Shown here in pieces: positions 8,017-18,960 of a DNA stretch of 64,000 nt. Source of the stretch: DATCDE01 sp038252405 (GTDB lineage: Bacteria; Actinomycetota; Actinomycetes; Prado026); assembly GCA_038252405.1 (NCBI GenBank), contig JBBSAJ010000006.1, forward strand, positions 38,599 to 102,598, given 5' to 3'. Position 1 is the first letter of the stretch; every line of letters begins with the position of its first letter. The translations under genes and the position numbers were made by a program. The notes beneath the pieces are model-generated. The model was not told the DNA's origin, did no database searches, and was given only the letters and a program-made list of their open reading frames with translations.

Positions 8017-8031
8017 TGAACGTCGTTTTCA
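8017..8031. promoter_or_regulatory. Zur box upstream of the zinc importer
   Basis: TGAACGTCGTTTTCA matches the actinobacterial Zur consensus TGAAAATCATTTTCA at 12 of 15 positions, with both TGA/TCA ends intact. It lies 45 bp before the znuA start. Repression by a zinc-loaded Zur encoded elsewhere is expected. Confidence 0.75.
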
Positions 8032-8076
8032 ACTGAACGGGTGGGCGACTGCCACCCGGCCGACGACGGGAGTCCT

Positions 8077-9003
8077 GTGAAGCTGCGCCTGGTTGCCCTG
8101 CTCGCCGCCGTCCCCGTGCTGCTGGCGGCGTGCTCGTCGGGTGCGGCGCTGTCGTCGTCCCCAGGCTCGGTCGCCGGGTCGTCCGACTGCCCCGTTGCCC
8201 CGCTCGACGTGGTGGTGAGCGTCGACCAGTGGGGCGACATCGTGAGCCAGCTCGGCGGCAGCTGCGCGACCGTGCACACGATCGTCGCCAGCTCGGCGGT
8301 CGACCCGCACGACTTCTCCCCCAGCCCCGCAGACCTCGCCACGTTCACCGGGGCCGCGCTGGTGGTGGTCAACGGGGCCGGCTACGACACGTGGGCCAGT
8401 CAGGTGCTGGGCACGCTCTCCCCCAAGCCGGCGGTCGTCGACGCCGCGACCGTGGTCGGGGTCTCCTCCGGGGCCAACCCGCACCTGTGGTACGGCCCGG
8501 ACTACGTGACCAGGACAGCGGACGCCGTCACCGCACAGCTGCAGGCACTGGCGCCCAAGGCCAGCGCCTACTTCACCGCCCAGCACGCCGCCTGGCTGCA
8601 GTCGATGAAGCCGTACTTCGGCCTGATCACGTCGATCAAGGCCGCGGCGGCTGGCAAGACGTACGGGGCGACCGAGTCGATCTTCGACTACATGGCGGCC
8701 GCGCTGGGGCTGGTGGACAAGACCCCGCAGGGCTACCAGAACGCGTCGACCAACGGCAGCGAGCCCGCTCCCGGGGACGTGCAGGCGTTCCAGCAGATGC
8801 TGGCCGGCCGGCAGCTGGACGTGCTCATCTTCAACACCCAGACGGTGGGCGCCGTCCCCGACCAGATCAGGCGGGCCGCGACCAGCGCCCCGGTGCCCGT
8901 CGTCGACGTCACCGAGACGGTCGCCCCCGGGGCGACGTCCTTCGTCGGCTGGCAGGTCACCCAGCTGACCGCGCTGGCCAAGGCGCTCGGGGTGGCCGCG
9001 TGA
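8077..9003 (+). CDS. znuA: Zinc ABC transporter substrate-binding lipoprotein
   Basis: The 308-aa protein is a cluster A-I metal-binding lipoprotein (ZnuA/PsaA type). It has a signal peptide ending in the lipobox LLAACSS, and candidate metal histidines in DPHDFSPSP and NPHLWY. No histidine-rich loop is present. The frame is open from 8041, but GTG 8077 places the signal peptide correctly and follows a GGGAG. It would capture zinc outside the membrane and deliver it to ZnuB. The stop overlaps the GTG of znuC. The Zur box just upstream supports zinc rather than manganese. Confidence 0.9.
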   Translation: MKLRLVALLAAVPVLLAACSSGAALSSSPGSVAGSSDCPVAPLDVVVSVDQWGDIVSQLGGSCATVHTIVASSAVDPHDFSPSPADLATFTGAALVVVNGAGYDTWASQVLGTLSPKPAVVDAATVVGVSSGANPHLWYGPDYVTRTADAVTAQLQALAPKASAYFTAQHAAWLQSMKPYFGLITSIKAAAAGKTYGATESIFDYMAAALGLVDKTPQGYQNASTNGSEPAPGDVQAFQQMLAGRQLDVLIFNTQTVGAVPDQIRRAATSAPVPVVDVTETVAPGATSFVGWQVTQLTALAKALGVAA

Positions 9004-9770
9004 GCGGGGCCGGGCCGCTGCTGCGCCTGCACGACGTGAGTGTCGCCCTCGGCGGGCGCACCATCTGGTCGGACGCCACCTTCGAGATCCCGATGGGGGC
9101 CATGGTCGCCATCATCGGACCGAACGGCTCGGGCAAGACCACCCTGCTGCAGCTGCTGCTGGGGCTCATCCCGCCGGACAACGGGTCGCTCGAGGTGCTC
9201 GGGGCGACCCCCCGGCGCGGCAGCTCGCAGATCGGCTACGTGCCACAGAACTACACGGCCGCGAACGGGGAGGCACTGCGGGCCCGGGACCTGGTCATGC
9301 TCGGGCTGGCCGGACGGCGCTGGGGACTGCGGCCGACGAGTCCGGCCGACCGGGCCCGGGTCGACGACGCGCTGCGCGCGGTGGACGCCTTCGAGTTCGC
9401 GGACCGGCGGATGTCCGAGCTGTCCGGCGGCCAGCAGCAGCGGGTCGCCATCGCCCAGGCGCTGGTCAGCGACCCGGCCGTACTCGTGCTCGACGAGCCG
9501 CTGGCGAACCTCGACCTGCGCAACCAGCGCGAGATCGTCGCCCTGCTCGCCGACCTGCAGGCCTCCCGGGAGATCGGCGTGCTCGTCGTCGTCCACGACC
9601 TCAACCCGCTGCTGTCCGTGCTCACCGGCGCGATCTACCTGCTGGACGGCCACGCCCACTACGCCGGGGTGGACGACGTCGTCAGCGAGGAGCTGCTCAC
9701 CCACCTGTACGGGACCCGCGTGCGGGTCGTCCGCACGGCGCAGGGCGACCTGTTCACCCGGGGTGGCTGA
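9000..9770 (+). CDS. znuC: Zinc ABC transporter ATP-binding protein
   Basis: The 256-aa ATPase powers zinc import. It shows Walker A GPNGSGKT, the Q-loop in IGYVPQNY, the signature LSGGQQQR, Walker B VLVLDEPLANLD and the switch histidine VVHDLN. The start is the GTG overlapping the znuA stop (GTGA), so translation is coupled; the longer open frame is a shadow of znuA. The gene is followed three bases later by the permease gene. Confidence 0.93.
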   Translation: MSGAGPLLRLHDVSVALGGRTIWSDATFEIPMGAMVAIIGPNGSGKTTLLQLLLGLIPPDNGSLEVLGATPRRGSSQIGYVPQNYTAANGEALRARDLVMLGLAGRRWGLRPTSPADRARVDDALRAVDAFEFADRRMSELSGGQQQRVAIAQALVSDPAVLVLDEPLANLDLRNQREIVALLADLQASREIGVLVVVHDLNPLLSVLTGAIYLLDGHAHYAGVDDVVSEELLTHLYGTRVRVVRTAQGDLFTRGG

Positions 9771-9773
9771 CCG

Positions 9774-10652
9774 ATGAGCGTTCTCGCTGCCTTCCAGCCG
9801 GACTGGCTGACCGTGCTGCAGGCCGGCTTCATGCGCAACGCCTTCATCGCCGGCAGCATCGTGGCGCTCGCCTCGGGGCTGATCGGCTACTTCGTCATCG
9901 TCCGCGGCAACGCCTTCGCCGCGCACGCGCTGGCGCACATCGGCTTCCCGGGCGCCACCGGCGCGGTCCTCGTAGGGGCGCCGATCACGGCCGGGCTGCT
10001 CGTCTTCACGCTGGGTGGCGCGCTGGCCATCGGGGTGCTCGGCAAGCGGGCCGCCGAGCGGGAGGTCGCCACCGGCACGGTGCTGGCCTTCGCCACCGGC
10101 CTCGGGATCCTCTTCGGCACGCTGGCCACCCGCAGCGCCACCACCGTGACCAACGTGCTGTTCGGGAACCTGCTGGCCATTCCCCCCGACCAGCTGGTCG
10201 TGTTCGGCGCGTTCATGCTCGTGCTCGTCGTCGTCCTGGCGGCCGTGTACCGCCCCCTGCTGTTCGCCTCCGCCGACCCGCAGGTCGCCGAGGCGAAGGG
10301 GGTTCCGGTCCGGGCGCTCGGCGTCTTGTTCATGGTGCTGCTCGCCCTCGTCATCACGATGGCCGTGCAGGTCGTGGGGACGCTGCTGCTCTTCGGGCTC
10401 GTGGTCACCCCCGCGGCCACCGCGTTCATGGTCACCGCCAGGCCGGGAGCGGTTCTTGCCGTCGGCTCCGTGGTCAGCCTGCTGTCGGTGTGGATCGGCC
10501 TGGTGCTGTCGGTGATGTTCAACCTGCCGCCCAGCTTCTTCATCATCTCGGTCGCCACGTTCGCGTGGCTGGTGACCTGGGGCCTGACCAGGCGGGGCGG
10601 TCGAGGGGTCAGCGGGAGGGCCCCCGCAACCGGGGCAGCAGCGACGCACTGA
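9774..10652 (+). CDS. znuB: Zinc ABC transporter permease
   Basis: The 292-aa polytopic membrane protein is of the ABC-3 (ZnuB/TroC) family, with about eight hydrophobic segments. It contains the characteristic RGNAFAAHALAHIGFPGATGAVLVG region near residue 45 and a DPQVAEAKGVPVRALG loop that contacts the ATPase. It is the last gene of znuACB. Its 3' end overlaps the convergent membrane-protein gene by about 44 bp. Confidence 0.93.
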   Translation: MSVLAAFQPDWLTVLQAGFMRNAFIAGSIVALASGLIGYFVIVRGNAFAAHALAHIGFPGATGAVLVGAPITAGLLVFTLGGALAIGVLGKRAAEREVATGTVLAFATGLGILFGTLATRSATTVTNVLFGNLLAIPPDQLVVFGAFMLVLVVVLAAVYRPLLFASADPQVAEAKGVPVRALGVLFMVLLALVITMAVQVVGTLLLFGLVVTPAATAFMVTARPGAVLAVGSVVSLLSVWIGLVLSVMFNLPPSFFIISVATFAWLVTWGLTRRGGRGVSGRAPATGAAATH

Positions 10653-10974
10653 CCGCGGCGGCAGCGAGCAGCCCCAGTGACAGCACGTCGGGGAGGGACG
10701 GCAGTCCCAGGTCCCCTTCCGCATGCCAGACGAACCCGTCGAGGAACAGCCACGCCATGGCGGCCACCAGCAGCGCACCGACCGGCGTCGTCCGCCAGCT
10801 GAGCAGGAGGACCACCAGGGCGGTCAGCACGATCGCCGCGCCCCGGGACGCCTGTCCGACGACGCCCGTGGCGAGCAGCAGCGCGAGGAACGCGGGCAGC
10901 AGGACCAGGGAGGCGGGGAGCCCAGCGGACCTGCGCTGCGCGGCGGTCCGTACCGGTGACACGGCTGTGGCCAT
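10609..10974 (-). CDS. Small four-helix membrane protein, unknown function
   Basis: The product is about 121 aa, mostly hydrophobic, with roughly four membrane segments (ASLVLLPAFLALLLATG; AAIVLTALVVLLLSW; VGALLVAAMAWLFLDGFVW; LSLGLLAAAAVSASLLP). I do not recognise a family with confidence. ATG 10974 is taken as the start; a GTG 15 bases upstream is equally possible, and neither has a clear ribosome site. It lies downstream of kdpE on the same strand, with three direct repeats in between, so it may belong to the Kdp regulon. Confidence 0.7.
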   Translation of the reverse strand: MATAVSPVRTAAQRRSAGLPASLVLLPAFLALLLATGVVGQASRGAAIVLTALVVLLLSWRTTPVGALLVAAMAWLFLDGFVWHAEGDLGLPSLPDVLSLGLLAAAAVSASLLPRLRGPSR

Positions 10975-11025
10975 GGAACCAGGACACACCGGGTCGGGTC
11001 AGCTGCGCGGATGTGCTGTCAGGTC

Positions 11026-11065
11026 CTTGACGCCTCGACGGCTGATCTTGACGCAGTCTTGACGC
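11026..11065. promoter_or_regulatory. Three CTTGACGC direct repeats (candidate response-regulator site)
   Basis: CTTGACGC occurs at 11026, 11047 and 11058, spaced 21 and 11 bp (two turns and one turn of DNA). Tandem repeats on one helix face are typical of OmpR-family response regulators. The repeats sit between kdpE and the small membrane-protein gene. A similar pair lies before the kdp structural genes (18927-18954). KdpE binding is inferred. Confidence 0.45.
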
Positions 11066-11069
11066 CGGC

Positions 11070-11762
11070 TCAGGGCTGCGGCCCCACCTCGAGCCGGTAG
11101 CCCAGCCCCGGCTCGGTCCGCAGGAACCGCGGTCGACCCGGCTCCGGCTCGAGCTTGCGCCGCAGCTGGGCCAGGTACACCCGCAGGTAGTGGGTCTCCT
11201 TGGCGTAGCCCGGTCCCCAGACCTCCTGCAACAGCTGGCGCTGCGACACCAGCCGGCCCGGGTTGCGGGCCAGCACCTCGAGCAGGTGCCACTCGGTGGG
11301 GGTGAGCCGCACCTCCTCCCCCGCCGCGTCCGTCACTCGCTTCGCGTTCAGGTCGACGGTGAACGCAGCGGTGCGCACCACCGGGTCCTCGGGGGTCGCG
11401 GGCATCCCGCGGCGGACCGCGGCCCGCAGTCGGGCGAGCAGCTCGTCCATTCCGAACGGCTTGGTCACGTAGTCGTCTGCCCCCGCGTCGAGCGCCTCGA
11501 CCTTGTCCTCCGAGCCCTGCCGGGCCGAGAGCACGATGATCGGGATCTGGGTCCAGCCGCGCAGCCCGCGGATCACCTCGACACCGTCCAGGTCGGGCAG
11601 CCCCAGGTCCAGCAGGACGACGTCCGGGTGCCGGTGGGCGGCGAGGTCCAAGGCGGCCCGCCCGTCGGCGGCCACGTCGACCTCGTAGTGCCGGGCCCGG
11701 AGGTTGATCGCGAGGGCGCGGGCCAGCTGCGGCTCGTCGTCCACGACGAGTACTCGCGTCAT
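11070..11762 (-). CDS. kdpE: KdpE response regulator
   Basis: The 230-aa OmpR-family regulator has a receiver domain (VVDDEP, phospho-acceptor Asp52 in LLDLGLPD, Lys in VTKPFGMDELL) and a C-terminal winged helix (LTPTEWHLLEVLARNPGRLVS; THYLRVYLAQLRRKLE). The ATG overlaps the kdpD stop (ATGA). It should activate the kdp structural genes when KdpD signals low potassium. Confidence 0.95.
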   Translation of the reverse strand: MTRVLVVDDEPQLARALAINLRARHYEVDVAADGRAALDLAAHRHPDVVLLDLGLPDLDGVEVIRGLRGWTQIPIIVLSARQGSEDKVEALDAGADDYVTKPFGMDELLARLRAAVRRGMPATPEDPVVRTAAFTVDLNAKRVTDAAGEEVRLTPTEWHLLEVLARNPGRLVSQRQLLQEVWGPGYAKETHYLRVYLAQLRRKLEPEPGRPRFLRTEPGLGYRLEVGPQP

Positions 11763-14284
11763 GCCGTGGCCTCCTCGGCGACGAGCGACGGTCTCGCCAC
11801 CGGGAGTGACAGCACCATGGTCAGACCGCCGCCCGGGGTGTCCTCGGCCGTCAGGGCGCCGCCCAGGGCCACGGTGAGCCCCTGGGCCACCGCCAGCCCG
11901 AGACCCACTCCTGACCCAGCCGGAGCGTCCCCCAGCCGCTGGAAGGGCCGGAAGATCGTCTCCTTCGCGGAGTCGGGGACTCCTGGGCCACGGTCGACGA
12001 CCCGCACCTCCACCCGTTCGCCGAGCGCACTGGCCGAGACCAGGACGGGGCGTCCCTCCCCGCCATGCCGGACGGCGTTCTCGACCAGGTTCGCGAGCAC
12101 CCGCTCGAGCAGACCCGGATCGGCGACCACGAGCGGCAGCTCCTCGGGGATGCTCAGGTCGATGCGGGCCGTGGGGGACACTCCCGACAGTGCGGCGGGC
12201 ACGATCTCGTCGACGTCCACCGGACGCAGGTGCGGCTCGACGCTCCCGGTCTGCAGCCGGCTCATGTCCAGCAGGTTGGCAACCAGCGCGTCCAGCCGGT
12301 CGGCGGACTCCTCGATGGTGGCCAGCAGGGCCGCCTCGTCCTCCGCGGACCATTCGACGTCGGTGGACCGCAGGCTGGACACGGCCGCCTTGATGCTCGC
12401 CAACGGGGTGCGCAGGTCGTGGGACACGGCGGCGAGCAGGGCGGTGCGGATCGCGTTGCCGTCAGCGAGCTGCCGGGCCTGCCGGGCCCGCTCGGCCAGC
12501 CGCTCCCGCTCCAGCACCGACGCGATCTGCGCGGCGTAGGCACCCAGCACCCGCTGGTCGCCCGCTTCGGGCGGGCTGCCCCGCAGCAGCAGGACGAGCG
12601 TGTCCGAGACCGGGATCTCCGCGTCCGCGCCGTCCGCCGACGGGAACGGGGGCGAACCGACCGCAGCGACCCGGCGCCACGGCGCCCGGTCGTCGGGACG
12701 CTCGAGGAGCGTCGCCGCCGCCATGGCGAAGGTGGAGCGAAGTCGCTCCATCAGGGACTCGACCCCGATCTCGCCGCGCAGCACGGTGCCCGCGAGCGTG
12801 CTCAAGGTGGCCGCCTCGGCCTGGGCCCGGGCGGCCTGCTGGGTCCGACGCGCGGCCAGGTCGACGACGCTGGCCACGGCGGCCGAGAGCACCACGAAGA
12901 TGACCAGCGCCAGCGCGTTCTCCGGCTCGCTGATGGTGAAGGTGTGGAACGGGGGCGTGAAGAAGTAGTTGAGCAGCAGGCTGCCGAGCACCGCGGCGAC
13001 CAGGGCCGGCAGCAGGCCGCCCACGAGAGCCACGGCGACCGCGAGGGTGAGGAACAGCAGCAGCTCGCTGGGCAGGCTGAGATGGTCGCGGACCTGGGCC
13101 AGCCCGACCGCGAGGAGCACCGGACCGAGCACCGCGAGCAGCCAACCCGCCACCAGGCGGCCACCGCCCAGCGCCCGCCCGCGACGAGCGGCAGGCAGGG
13201 AGCCACCGGCGCGCTCGTGAGTGACCATGTGGACGTCGATGTCACCGGACCCGTTGACCACGTTGCGGCCGACGTCCGGGCCGAGCAGGCCCTGCCAGCG
13301 GTTGCGGCGACTCACCCCGATGACCAGCTGGGTGGCGTTGACCCCTCGGGCGAAGTCGAGCAGCGCCTGGGCGACGTCCTCCCCCACGACCGCGTGGAAG
13401 CTGCCCCCCAGGCTCTCCACCAGGTCCCGCTGCCGCGCCAGGGTGTCAGGAGCCGCTCCGGTCAGCCCGTCGCTGCGCACGACGTGGACGGCGAGCAGCT
13501 CGCGACCAGCGGTCCGGCCGACGATGCGCGCGCCACGGCGGATCAGGGTGTCGCCCTCCGGGCCGCCGGTGAGCGCCACCACGATGCGCTCGCGGGCCGG
13601 CCAGGGCTGCTCGATGCCGTGCTCGGCCCGGTAGCGCTCCAGCCCCTCGTCGACTCGGTCGGCCACCCACAGCAGGGCCAGCTCGCGCAGCGCGGTCAGG
13701 TTCCCCACCCGGAAGTAGTGCGCCAGGGCGGCGTCCACCTTCTCCGAGGTGTAGACGTTGCCGTGGGCCATCCGACGGCGCAGCGCCTCCGGGGACATGT
13801 CCTCCAGCTCGATCTGGTCGGCCCGGCGGACCACCTCGTCGGGGATGGTCTCGCGCTGCTGCACCCCGGTGATCGACGACACCACGTCGTTGAGCGACTC
13901 CAGGTGCTGGATGTTCACGGTGGAGATCACGTCGATGCCGGCGTGCAGCAGCTGCTCGACGTCCTGCCACCGCTTCTCGTTGCTCGAGCCGGGGACGTTG
14001 GTGTGCGCGAGCTCGTCGACGAGGGCGACCTGCGGCGCCCGGGCCAGGACGGCCGCCAGGTCCATCTCGGTGAACCTGGCGCCGCGGTGGGCGATCTCCC
14101 TGCGGGGGACCACCTCCAACCCGTCGACGAGCGCCCTGGTCAGTGCGCGTCCGTGGTCCTCCACGAACCCGACCACCACGTCGGTGCCCCGATCGAGGCG
14201 GCGGTGCCCCTCGCTGAGCATGGCGTACGTCTTGCCCACCCCGGGGGCCGCCCCGAGATAGATCCGCAGCCGTCCGCGTGCCAT
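11759..14284 (-). CDS. kdpD: KdpD sensor histidine kinase
   Basis: The 841-aa protein is full length. In order it has the KdpD N-terminal domain with P-loop GAAPGVGKT and a second DELAHTN motif, a universal-stress-like domain (residues about 240-360), four transmembrane helices (about 385-490), a GAF-like region, then HisKA with SHDLRTPLAS and the HATPase domain (NLVENAVRHG; GVGLGLAVAQG). It senses K+ limitation or turgor and phosphorylates KdpE. It lies 21 bp after kdpC on the same strand, so sensor genes and pump genes form one operon. Confidence 0.96.
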   Translation of the reverse strand: MARGRLRIYLGAAPGVGKTYAMLSEGHRRLDRGTDVVVGFVEDHGRALTRALVDGLEVVPRREIAHRGARFTEMDLAAVLARAPQVALVDELAHTNVPGSSNEKRWQDVEQLLHAGIDVISTVNIQHLESLNDVVSSITGVQQRETIPDEVVRRADQIELEDMSPEALRRRMAHGNVYTSEKVDAALAHYFRVGNLTALRELALLWVADRVDEGLERYRAEHGIEQPWPARERIVVALTGGPEGDTLIRRGARIVGRTAGRELLAVHVVRSDGLTGAAPDTLARQRDLVESLGGSFHAVVGEDVAQALLDFARGVNATQLVIGVSRRNRWQGLLGPDVGRNVVNGSGDIDVHMVTHERAGGSLPAARRGRALGGGRLVAGWLLAVLGPVLLAVGLAQVRDHLSLPSELLLFLTLAVAVALVGGLLPALVAAVLGSLLLNYFFTPPFHTFTISEPENALALVIFVVLSAAVASVVDLAARRTQQAARAQAEAATLSTLAGTVLRGEIGVESLMERLRSTFAMAAATLLERPDDRAPWRRVAAVGSPPFPSADGADAEIPVSDTLVLLLRGSPPEAGDQRVLGAYAAQIASVLERERLAERARQARQLADGNAIRTALLAAVSHDLRTPLASIKAAVSSLRSTDVEWSAEDEAALLATIEESADRLDALVANLLDMSRLQTGSVEPHLRPVDVDEIVPAALSGVSPTARIDLSIPEELPLVVADPGLLERVLANLVENAVRHGGEGRPVLVSASALGERVEVRVVDRGPGVPDSAKETIFRPFQRLGDAPAGSGVGLGLAVAQGLTVALGGALTAEDTPGGGLTMVLSLPVARPSLVAEEATA

Positions 14285-14305
14285 GCCGTCAGTGTCCTCC
14301 GCCGG

Positions 14306-14914
14306 TCAGCCCTGCATTCGCAGGAGCGCCAGGTTCAGGTCCAGTACGTTCACGGTCGGCTCGCCCAGGATGCCGAGATCGCGCCCGTGCAGCTGGGGGT
14401 CCACCAGCCCGCGCACGGCGGCGGGATCGAGCCCGCGGGCGGTGGCGACGCGCGTGACCTGTTCGTACGCGTAGGCAGGGCTGATGTCGGGGTCCAGGCC
14501 CGACCCGGACGCGGTCAAGGCGTCGGGCGGCACACCCGCGGCGTCGACACCGTCGAACGCGGCGGCCGCCCGCCGGCGGCTGTCCACGGCCTTGACCAGG
14601 GTGGAGCTGTTCGGGCCGAGGTTCGAGGCGCCGCTCGACGTCGGGTCGTACCCCGCACCGGCCGCGGACGGTCGGGGCTGGAACCACTGCGGCAGGGGGC
14701 GACCGCTGGCGTCGGCGAAGGACTGACCGATCAAGCTGGACCCGACCACTCGACCGCCGGACGACACGAGGGAGCCGTCAGCCTTGGCCGGGAAGGCCAG
14801 CTGCGTCACGGTGAAGACGGCCAGCGGGTAGAGGATCCCGAGGACGGCGGTCAGCACCAGCAGCACGCGCAGTGCCGCCCAGTACTGCCGCAGCGGAGTG
14901 GCGAGGTCGGACAT
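14306..14914 (-). CDS. kdpC: Potassium-transporting ATPase subunit KdpC
   Basis: The 202-aa subunit has one N-terminal membrane helix (ALRVLLVLTAVLGILYPLAVF) followed by an extracytoplasmic domain with the family motifs GSSLIGQSF, FQPRPSAAGAGYDP, SGASNLGP and SGLDPDISPAYA. KdpC stabilises the KdpAB complex. ATG 14914 is chosen because it gives the correct N-terminus; the frame stays open far upstream as a shadow of kdpB. The gap to kdpB is five bases. Confidence 0.95.
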   Translation of the reverse strand: MSDLATPLRQYWAALRVLLVLTAVLGILYPLAVFTVTQLAFPAKADGSLVSSGGRVVGSSLIGQSFADASGRPLPQWFQPRPSAAGAGYDPTSSGASNLGPNSSTLVKAVDSRRRAAAAFDGVDAAGVPPDALTASGSGLDPDISPAYAYEQVTRVATARGLDPAAVRGLVDPQLHGRDLGILGEPTVNVLDLNLALLRMQG

Positions 14915-14919
14915 GGCTG

Positions 14920-16985
<2,066 letters not shown>

Positions 16986-16986
<1 letters not shown>

Positions 16987-18647
16987 CAGCGCAGGCCTTC
17001 CGCGAGTGGTCCGAGCGCGAGCGCCGGGAAGTAGGTCAGGGCGACGACGATGAGGATCACGCCGAGCAGCAGCCCGATGAACAGCGGTCGATGGGTCGGA
17101 AGGGTGCCGGCGGTCGCCGGTACCGGTTGCTGCCGAGCCAGGGACCCGGCCAGGGCGAGGACGAAGATGATCGGCAGGAACCGGGCGAGCAGCATGGCCA
17201 AGCCGAGTGCGGTGTTGTACCAGACGGTGTTCACCCCGAGACCGGCGAACGCCGAGCCGTTGTTGTTGCTCGCCGAGGTGAAGGCGTACAGCACCTCGGA
17301 CAGGCCGTGCGGCCCGGCGTTGAGCATCGCCGCCCGCTCCCCCGGCAGCGCCATGGCGATCCCGGTGCCGACCAGCACGCAGGCCGGGGTGGCCAGGATG
17401 TACAGGCTGGCCAGCTTCATCTCCCGAGCCTGGATCTTCTTCCCCAGGTACTCAGGGGTCCGCCCCACCATCAGCCCGGCCACGAACACCGCGACGACGG
17501 CGAGCACGAGGATCCCGTACAGCCCGGAGCCGACACCGCCCGGCGCGACCTCGCCGGTCATCATGTCGAAGATCGTGATCCCACCGCCGAGTGGGGTGAA
17601 GCTGTCATGGAAGCTGTTGACGGCACCCGTCGAGGTGAGGGTGGTCGAGGCGGCCCACAGCGCGGACGCGGGGACGCCGAACCGAGCCTCCTTGCCCTCC
17701 ATCGCGGCGCCGGCGGCCTGCAGCGCCGAGCCCTGGTGAGCGGTCTCGAACGCGGTGATGCCGATCACCGAGACGACCCAGATGGTCGCCATCGTGGCCA
17801 GGATCGCGTAGCCCTGGCGGACGTCGCCGACGAGCCTGCCGAAGGTGCGTGGCAGCGAGAACGGGACCATCAGCAGCAGGAAGACCTCGACCAGGTCGGT
17901 CCACTTCGTCGGGTTCTCGAACGGGTGCGCGGAGTTGGCGTTGTAGAAGCCGCCGCCGTTGGTGCCCAGCTCCTTGATGGCCTCCTGCGACGCCACCGGC
18001 CCTCCGGTGAGGGTCTGGTGGCCGCCGGCCAGCGTGGTGACCGCGTCGTACCCGTGGAAGTTCTGGACCACCCCGCCCGCGACCAGCACGACCGCGAACA
18101 CGAAGGCGAGCGGCAGCAGGATGCGCAGGGTGCCCCGGGTCAGGTCGACCCAGAAGTTGCCCAGCCGGTCGGTGCGGGACCGCGCGAAGCCACGGACCAA
18201 CGCCACGGCCACCGCCATCCCGACGGCGGCCGAGGCGAAGTTCTGCACGGCCAGCCCCGCCATCTGGACGAGGTGGCCCATGGTGCTCTCGCCGGAGTAC
18301 GACTGCCAGTTCGTGTTCGTCACGAAGGAAACGGCGGTGTTCCAGGCCTGGTCCGCCTTGACCGCGGGGAAGCCGAGCGAGAGCAGCAGGTGCTGCTGCA
18401 CCCGCTGGAAGCCGTAGAGGAACAGCACGCTCACCATGGAGAACGCGAGCACGCTGCGCAGGTACGTCGACCAGCGCTGGTCGGCGTCCGGGTCGACGCC
18501 CATCACCCGGTACAGGCCACGCTCGACGCGGCTGTGCCGGGAGCCGGAGTAGACGCGGGCCATGTAGTCGCCGAGAGGCAGGTGGACGGCGGCGAGCAGC
18601 ACGACCAGCAGACCGGCCTGCAAGAGGCCGGCGGTGGTGTCGGACAT
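16986..18647 (-). CDS. kdpA: Potassium-transporting ATPase subunit KdpA
   Basis: The 553-aa channel-like subunit has four pore repeats, visible as TNTNWQSYSGES, TNGGGFYNANSAHPFENP, STTLTSTGAVN and ASNNNGSAFAGL. These form the K+ selectivity filter. ATG 18647 overlaps the kdpF stop (ATGA); the longer open frame upstream is a shadow. All four repeats look intact, so the pump should be functional. Confidence 0.97.
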
Positions 18648-18736
18648 CAGAACCTGTCGGGGAACACCAGCGCGACGACGAGGTACCCGACCGTCGCCGC
18701 GGCCAGCACCAGGCCGACGACGTTCTCGGCGGTCAC
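18647..18736 (-). CDS. kdpF: KdpF accessory membrane peptide
   Basis: The 29-aa single-helix peptide begins VTAENVVGLVLAAATVG and ends FPDRF, matching the size and character of KdpF, which stabilises the Kdp complex. The GTG start follows GGAGAA. Its stop overlaps the kdpA ATG, and its start overlaps the stop of the 27-aa ORF upstream. Confidence 0.9.
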   Translation of the reverse strand: MTAENVVGLVLAAATVGYLVVALVFPDRF

Positions 18737-18816
18737 AGCTTCTCCACTGCCTTGACGACCAGGGCGAGCAGCACGAACACGCCCAGCGAGAGCAGGACGA
18801 ACAGCAGGTCGACCAT
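18733..18816 (-). CDS. 27-aa single-helix membrane ORF leading the kdp operon
   Basis: The ORF encodes MVDLLFVLLSLGVFVLLALV and ends VKAVEKL, giving one hydrophobic helix with a short charged C-terminal end. An AAGGAT lies 8 bases before the ATG. Its TGA overlaps the kdpF GTG (GTGA), so it is coupled into the operon in the same way as kdpF and kdpA. It is distinct from KdpF, which follows. Function is unknown; a second small Kdp subunit is the natural guess from its position. Confidence 0.7.
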   Translation of the reverse strand: MVDLLFVLLSLGVFVLLALVVKAVEKL

Positions 18817-18926
18817 GTCGGGGATCCTTCGACGAGAGATGGCTGCACCCAGGGAAGTGACGCACCGCCCCGTGCTCACCCAGTGAACATCCAGGCGAGC
18901 GCCTCGCGCCGATGCGCTAGCGGGTT

Positions 18927-18954
18927 GTTGACGTCGGGAGGCCGCGTCTTGATG
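18927..18954. promoter_or_regulatory. Repeat pair upstream of the kdp operon
   Basis: GTTGACG (18927-18933) and CTTGATG (18948-18954) are spaced 21 bp, the same spacing as two of the repeats near 11026-11054. They lie in the 144-bp gap between the P-type ATPase stop and the first kdp ORF. A KdpE site is inferred; the second copy differs from the consensus by one base. Confidence 0.35.
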
Positions 18955-18960
18955 GGACCC

